Assembly (NCBI GenBank): GCA_015680685.1
Contig: MNCI01022067.1
Span: forward strand, 113,077-177,076
Length of the DNA: 64,000 nucleotides
From: Gnetum montanum
Lineage: Eukaryota; Streptophyta; Gnetopsida; Gnetales; Gnetaceae
Direction of reading: 5' to 3'
Shown here: positions 58,745-64,000 of the stretch, piece by piece
How the letters are laid out: the number at the start of each line of letters is the position of its first letter
How positions within the stretch are numbered: position 1 is the first letter of the stretch
The notes under the pieces: generated by a model
Told to the model about the DNA's origin: nothing
Databases searched by the model: none
Seen by the model: only the letters and a program-made list of their open reading frames with translations
Position numbers and translations under genes: made by a program

Positions 58745-59504
58745 AATTATGTTAGTAATTGATGTTAAGTTTGAGATTGTAGTCTTCCCACTTTGAGTTA
58801 GTGAAGTTCAAGTGTATCGTGTAAATCTTAGTAAGGCATCTAATTAGTTGATGTTGTTAATCCCTTAATATTCCTAAAGGTAAACATGATTAAAGGTAAA
58901 ATTCTAAGTCTAATTAACTAGGAAAACATACATCTATCTTAGCCTAATGTGATGGAAATCTGGTCCTAGTCTACTGTACACACTTTGGACTTACGTAGTC
59001 CAGTGGGATTACCAAGTGGTATTACTACTAAGCTAATCAAGTAACACCACTATCAAGTTACCAATAACTACACTTAGTGCTTGAAACTAGTCATATCCAT
59101 TGCATTTACTAATGACATGTAAAATAAAGTGCTTGAAATGTAAAGGATTAACTAAGAAAAAAACAAATTATTCTAAGTAAACAAATAGAAAACTAAGTGA
59201 ATGTTGCAATGATAAAAAGTAATCTCAATCTTTATTGTTGATTATGAACTATGTTCCAGTACAATTCACTCAAATAAAGACTCTTGTTCAACATCCTATT
59301 ATGCAGGCATTCACTCTATGGCTAACTAAAAAAAAAAACTACAAGAGTTCCACTAAGACATGGAATAAAAAGTTGTTAATCATGCATCCAAGTGTTGGTA
59401 TTTATAAGGCTACACACATTCCAAGACATCATATTAACGATGATGTAGCATGGGTTACGACATCATTGCTACCATATCACAAAGCAACAAAAATTGACTT
59501 TATC
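58745..59504 (-). repeat. LTR fragment F of another family of the same clade
   Basis: Read on the minus strand it has a U3 with inverted words (ATGATGTCGTAACCCATGCT and ACATCATCGTTAATATGATG), a TATAAATA box at 59406-59399, AATAAAGATTGAGAT near 59235, and GTCCAAAGTGTGTACAGTAG near 58990. Its terminal 100 bases are not recognisable at the left. At the right it abuts element D at 59510, so D probably inserted near its U3 end. It may be a solo or truncated LTR. Confidence 0.65.
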
Positions 59505-59509
59505 ACTAT

Positions 59510-60360
59510 TGATGAGAGGTGAGGTACCCCTATGCTCAACCATACAAATCACAAGTGTTCACGCATGATCCAATTGAATTTCATGGATAGGACTAGTTGT
59601 GGCATCTATATCATTATGCTATGATCGTAGTTTACTGTCTTCCTAGTTGGACTAGTAGTAGCAGTGTCACGTATGGTTTAGTCCAAAGTGAGGCATATAA
59701 TGTTGTTCCTAATTCTATGCTACTTCTAATGAAAATAAAAAGATAAATTAATTAAAATAATGAATGATGTAAAACAAGATCTAAATTAGCCTATGGGCGA
59801 TGAGTATCCATGCTTAATTGTCCATACATATCTTGGACTTCATGAGACTACTTCTAGGATTTCCAAGTGTATGTCATTGGTTATGCCAAACGATACACTC
59901 CTAGATTATCAAGTATCTACACTTAAACATTTGTGATTGAGGTGTACACATTACGCTTAATAACAAGAACACTAAATAACAATAAATGGAAAATGTTTAA
60001 CAAATGAAAGTAGTAAATAATTAAAGCAATAATAATACAAGTGGATGCTACAATGATGGATGTAATCTCAATCTTTATTGCCAGTCATGTAACGTGTCCA
60101 AGTATGTCACACTCAAACAAAGGTGTTGTACGATTACAAATATCACACTACAAGCATGCACTAGGAATAACAAACTTTAAAGAGAAGAAGTTGAAAACTA
60201 AAACTATCTCCTACATGATACTAACTACTTCCCATCCAAGCACCTAAGTATCATATTTATAGGCAACCCCAAATGAGGCAACGTTGAGTATCCGATGTCG
60301 CTTATTAGCTTCAATGTCGAGTACATGATGTCGAGGCTTTGATATAATGATGACTCATCA
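59510..60360 (-). repeat. 3' LTR of element D
   Basis: 851 bases, bounded by TGATGAGAGGTGAGG at 59510 and GACTCATCA at 60360. TATAAATA on the minus strand at 60261-60254. U3 inverted words: CGACATCATGTACTCGACAT and CGACATCGGATACTCAACGT (60275-60335, minus strand). Confidence 0.9.
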
Positions 60361-60460
60361 TACCCCCATGACTAAATGAAAACTTGTCCTCAAGTTAAAC
60401 AAATGAGGAACAAGTTTTTTACAAAATATTGGGTAGGTATAGGATTATTAACTGACTTAA
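60361..60460 (-). promoter_or_regulatory. Polypurine tract and pre-PPT box of element D
   Basis: On the minus strand, CATTTAGTCATGGGGGTA ends at 60361 against the LTR. Upstream is GTTAATAATCCTATACCTAC and ATATTTTGTAAAAAACTTGT, the same box as in the other elements. Confidence 0.8.
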
Positions 60461-60605
60461 ACAATGAACAAAATAATCGACTATTTGCATGTCATAGTGC
60501 TACAATACAAAAATGGAACACATTATTACAAAATCAAAATTGGGAAGCTCATGTGGTGCCTGAAGGTGGTAGTGCTTCCATCGACTACTTCCCTTTATCA
60601 CCAGG

Positions 60606-63289
60606 CTATTGAAATTGGTAGCGATTGAGCAAGGCTTGTAACTTTTCTACCTCTGTTCTTGGGTTGTGCATCGTCCAGGCTATTGTGTTGATGTGTGCTA
60701 GTTCTAGTACATCCCAAGGACATGGAAGTTGTGAAAACATTTGATTTGCCTTTACATACCATGCTGCAAAATATCGTCGTTCTTCCTCAAAAGCCCTAGC
60801 TTTATCTCTAAGCTCATGATAATCTATCAATCTCCGAGCTAGGTTCAAGGCTACATCTTTTTGTCCTTGATAACTGGCTTTGACCACCTCTAACTCTAAA
60901 TTTTCCACCTATAACTTTTGCAAAGCATATTTTCGATCTACAAAGTCTTTCTCATACAACGCATAGGTGGTCGCCACTTATTTCTCCAGCTCACTTTGGG
61001 GATGACTTGTTGTTAACATAGCAAGGTTGGCATATCTAAGGTTAGCCAATGCCATGTACTCCTTTAGATCCTCTATCTATAGGTCCTTGTTTTTTACTTT
61101 TGCTTGTTGGACTAGGGCATAACTGTCCAGGATGGACTGCCACTTAGGATTCTACACTGACAAGGAGCTGATGTGGGCTTTGGCCATCTTGATTTCCTTT
61201 TCATTGATATATTTATACATGCTAACCTAGTCACAGAAGTGCTCTTTCAATTTTTCATGCTTCTTGGCCTTGTTTTGCCATGCACTAATTTCAATGGTTG
61301 ACTTTTGGCAGATAGTGCAGACCTCCTCCATGGAGAGGGTTCTATTTTCCTTAGCCAATCTGTTAATATCTTGGTTGACCCTCACTAGTTATTCTCACAA
61401 CTAGTGGATGCTTTCTTCTAGGATGTTCTTTTGTTTCTCTATAGTGGTTAACCTGGAGTTTTTTGTAGTGAGTTGCTTATTCTCCTCTTGAACAACTGTC
61501 AGTGCCTTTATATAAGCATGAGATTACATGTCTATAGTAGAGGCATTCCAAACTATCATCTCCTTCTCTTGCTCCATAGCTGCTCTCTCCCTATTAGCTC
61601 GGTAAGCTCCCCTATCCTGAATTGTTTGAGTTAATTTGATGCGACAAAATAGGCAAGATCTCATTGTTCAGCTTACAAGGTAACTAGCTCTTCTTTTAAT
61701 CTTTATATCTTAGCTTCTGCATGCTCTACCTTGACTTCTGCCATGACCAACTTTCCTTTGGTGGTGATGAGGTCTAATTGAGCTACAGTGACATTACTGG
61801 AGATGTCAAATAGAGTGGTCATCACTTAACTCGTTTGCAGCAATCGATCAAGCATGTTCTCATGCACCATAGGAGTTATTGAGGCCTCGGCCAACATTTG
61901 TGCATCTGTAGTTCTAGCTAGATCTGTTGGGGGCATGATAGGCACATTGAACGACTCTTTGATGTGATCAGTGATCACCTCTGTCACACCTAGTGCATCC
62001 TCCTATTGTAGCACGACAACTATGGCACCTTCTCCATTTTCCAATGTGACTTGGAAGGATGTGACATTCCTAGAGATCTTGCATGACCATTGGGATCCTT
62101 CTCTTCCTACTCCTCCTGACTGTATTAAAATCTTCCCTCATATTGAATTAGCTAATACGATGGATTGTACAGCGTTGTCCATGACTCGAAAGAGATTACC
62201 CTCATCCCTACTTCCCCAACTAACTATTTTAGCAATCCTTTATAGATGGCTCATCAAAGGCCTATAATCCTATGACAATGGTGGTGGCAGAACTTATGCT
62301 TATGGGTACTATTTAGGCTCACGTTGCATCTCTGTTCATGGCTCTACCTCCTTCTCTGCTTCTTATTCCCACCAAGATCCTTTCTTGGCACTGCAATTTT
62401 TAGGAGTTCTATGAAGGAGGCCTGCTAAGCCTTCCTAGGGATATCATTAGTGTATCCTAGGATTCTAGTGTGCTTACATAGCTTTCTAATTAAGTAAATA
62501 AATGGAAGTGTTGGTCTCCCTAACTTCATTTCTTCAAATTGCTGTTGGATTTTAGTGAAGTAGTACTAGGGAAAATTAGTTGCAAATTAAAATGGCACTT
62601 CCACTAGTCACATAAGTGGAAATTCAATTGAGCCCTTTCGTGGAAAACAGGTGGTACATCCTAATCTTGAAGTAGGTTCTTTCCTCTAGAGCCATTTCAT
62701 TATATGTCTTGTCCTCCTTATTGTACGCCTGTCTCAGCCATAATTTCTTTATTTTGAGGTCAGATTTGGTTGATAGGCAAGCAACCTTAGCCCCTTCATT
62801 GGGCAGGTTGAGAGCTACAACAATTTCCTTAACTGAATAAGAGATGATCACCCTACAAATGTTAACAATGGTACCTTCATTCTTATTATGCTAGAATTGA
62901 TAAACTTTGCCTAGGCATCATTCATCATTATTGGACAAGATAGGCCACAATGGGGATGCCTTGAGCTGTGTCTGAACCACCTTAGGAGCAAACTCCATAA
63001 ATGGGCCAAAGTTCATTTCCACAATGATCGAAGCCAATGTGGGCTTTTCCAAAGTGGCAACAAGGTAGTCAAGGGGCAACGTGAGACGTTGTCCCTATTT
63101 GGGGGTTAGTAGTTCTATTGCCTCTCCTTGGGCCGATTGCCCAATAGTAGGGGCCTCTTGGTGAAAATTGAAGGACTAGGCCTCCTGCTCAACATGTTCC
63201 ACTTGTTCACCTTGCTAACTATAGCCACCATGTGGGTGCTTAGCAATTCTCTATGAGGGTTCACCCTAAGCACTGCTTTTTGGGGCCAT
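60606..63289 (-). pseudogene. Element D ORF3 (long coiled-coil protein)
   Basis: The start MAPKSSA at 63289 directly follows TTGATTGCAA, a 3' splice site whose final G has become A. About 890 codons lie between start and end. N-terminal region: TLPLDYLVATLEKPTLASII and FAPKVVQTQLKASPLWPI. A relatively undamaged stretch at 62851-62624 reads VKEIVVALNLPNEGAKVACL. A coiled-coil region runs from about 61850 to 60900 (TTKGKLVMAEVKVEHAEAKI, parallel to element A). The last 100 codons (60908-60606) are open and contain SYQGQKDVALNLARRLIDYH, EEERRYFAAWYVKANQMF and PCPWDV. In-frame stops are numerous upstream. No signal peptide or membrane helix is seen, which argues against a classical envelope protein. 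Function unknown. Confidence 0.7.
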
Positions 63290-63599
63290 TTGCAATCAAG
63301 TAAAAACCAAGTGTTACCAAGGTTATGTTTATTATCGTCAATCAATTTATACCTTACTCATAGCCTTAGTTCATTAAGTTCATAATGCATATGATTGCAT
63401 GATTAAGAAAATTTTTAAGAAAAATCCCCAAAAAGTGTCTATCTTCTTTTATGACCCTTCACAACTAGTTCCTTTTTCATTATATCTAGCACATAATAAT
63501 GGTTATGGGCCTATGCATTGGAAAAATTCGATTTCTAGCATTATTGTGAATGATTTTTCATTATAATTCTTAAGGTTTTCAACATTCTTACCCTTATGA

Positions 63600-63890
63600 T
63601 ACCTTTCAGGCAATAGCAAATCAATGCAAGTTTTGTACACAAGCACCCCCCCTTCAAGACTAAGTTGAACACTTAAGGTTTAGATAGATTTGAATGGCAT
63701 AAAAATTGGAGCGTTAGAGAGCTAAATATCATAAATGGAAGATATATGTGCAGAGCTTGGAGTTTCAATAAAAACTTTCAATAATTCCCCTAGTAGCAAA
63801 TGAGAAAATTGAAGTTTAAGTTTCACGGGGGGTCATGTATTTATACTTTTTTTGGAGACCCAACATCGGGTACACGACGTTAAGGTCTAA
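63600..63890 (-). promoter_or_regulatory. Internal promoter and leader of element D ORF3
   Basis: On the minus strand, AACGTCGTGTACCCGATGTT (63882-63863) is followed by TATAAATA at 63845-63838, a leader of about 180 bases, AGTGTTCAACTTAGTC and a G-run near 63655-63640. The inverted word is nearly that of this element's LTR U3 (AACGTTGAGTATCCGATGTC on the plus strand near 60281) and differs from the GATATCGCG word of element A. Confidence 0.55.
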
Positions 63891-64000
63891 AAATTTGCAT
63901 TTTATGGGGTGCCCGAACATACAAACTAAAGCTCTTGGATTGGTTGGAAGGTTTGTAGGTAAGTTTATCATTTTGGGGTAAGTGAAAAATTAATTTAAGG

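Larger units (their letters stand above)
59510..64000 (-). mobile_element. Element D: Athila-like retrotransposon with ORF3, running off the window
   Basis: On the minus strand the LTR is at 60360-59510, preceded by a polypurine tract, the pre-PPT box, ORF3 (63289-60606), an intron-like stretch, a G-run and an internal TATA box with repeats (63845-63885). The rest of the element lies to the right of the window, so gag and pol status is unknown. The left flanking pentamer is ACTAT. Confidence 0.88.

Overview
This is a retrotransposon-dominated stretch of a large, gene-poor plant genome. I infer a gymnosperm (probably a conifer) from the depth of old nested LTR elements and the lack of genes, but the species cannot be read from the sequence. 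It is a draft assembly: 225 N at 49142-49366 and one N at 27675. Only one clearly functional-looking host gene is present, an allene oxide cyclase gene (jasmonate biosynthesis) on the minus strand at 45803-47035, with four exons and intact active-site positions.

Almost everything else is LTR retrotransposon. Most belongs to one Ty3/gypsy clade that looks like the Athila/Tat group (tRNA-Asp-type primer site, DLG-type protease, no chromodomain seen). From left to right: element 1 (1-1688, +, 3' end only) joined into a Ty1/copia element G (1689-13137, -). G is split by element E (3554 to about 10930, -, lacking the Gag capsid and the integrase C-terminus). Copia remnant H lies at 13138-14459. 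Element C (14672-40954, +) has gag, pol and a third ORF, and is itself split by element A (23435-30729, -, gag plus ORF3 but no pol, with a perfect 5-bp target duplication AACAC) and by element X (31024-37109, +, 1.74-kb LTRs and no recognisable genes). Then come AT-rich sequence with a possible LINE remnant, the allene oxide cyclase gene and its upstream region, element B (48634-58610, +, gag-pol without ORF3, target duplication ATAAT), LTR fragment F, and element D (59510 to the window end, -, with ORF3).

The notable result concerns how these elements seem to be expressed. Each LTR carries, upstream of a TATAAATA box, its own set of short inverted or tandem repeats. In the elements that carry or once carried ORF3 (A, C, D, element 1) a second TATA box lies inside the element between gag/pol and ORF3, and it is preceded by repeats of the same type as in that element's own LTR: CGATATCG-type in A and element 1, CGATGTCG/GTAC-type in D, a weaker match in C. 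Element X repeats its LTR word GAGAGCRTAGT in its leader. After the internal TATA box come a leader, a G-run (TAGTYGTGGGGG), an intron-like stretch and a 3' splice site followed directly by the ATG of ORF3, a long coiled-coil protein. The elements without ORF3 (B, E) keep the splice-site region but show no internal TATA/repeat unit. I interpret this as a separately promoted, spliced third gene whose promoter was captured from, or homogenised with, the LTR. Every retroelement gene here is decayed by stop codons and frameshifts, so all are annotated as pseudogenes.
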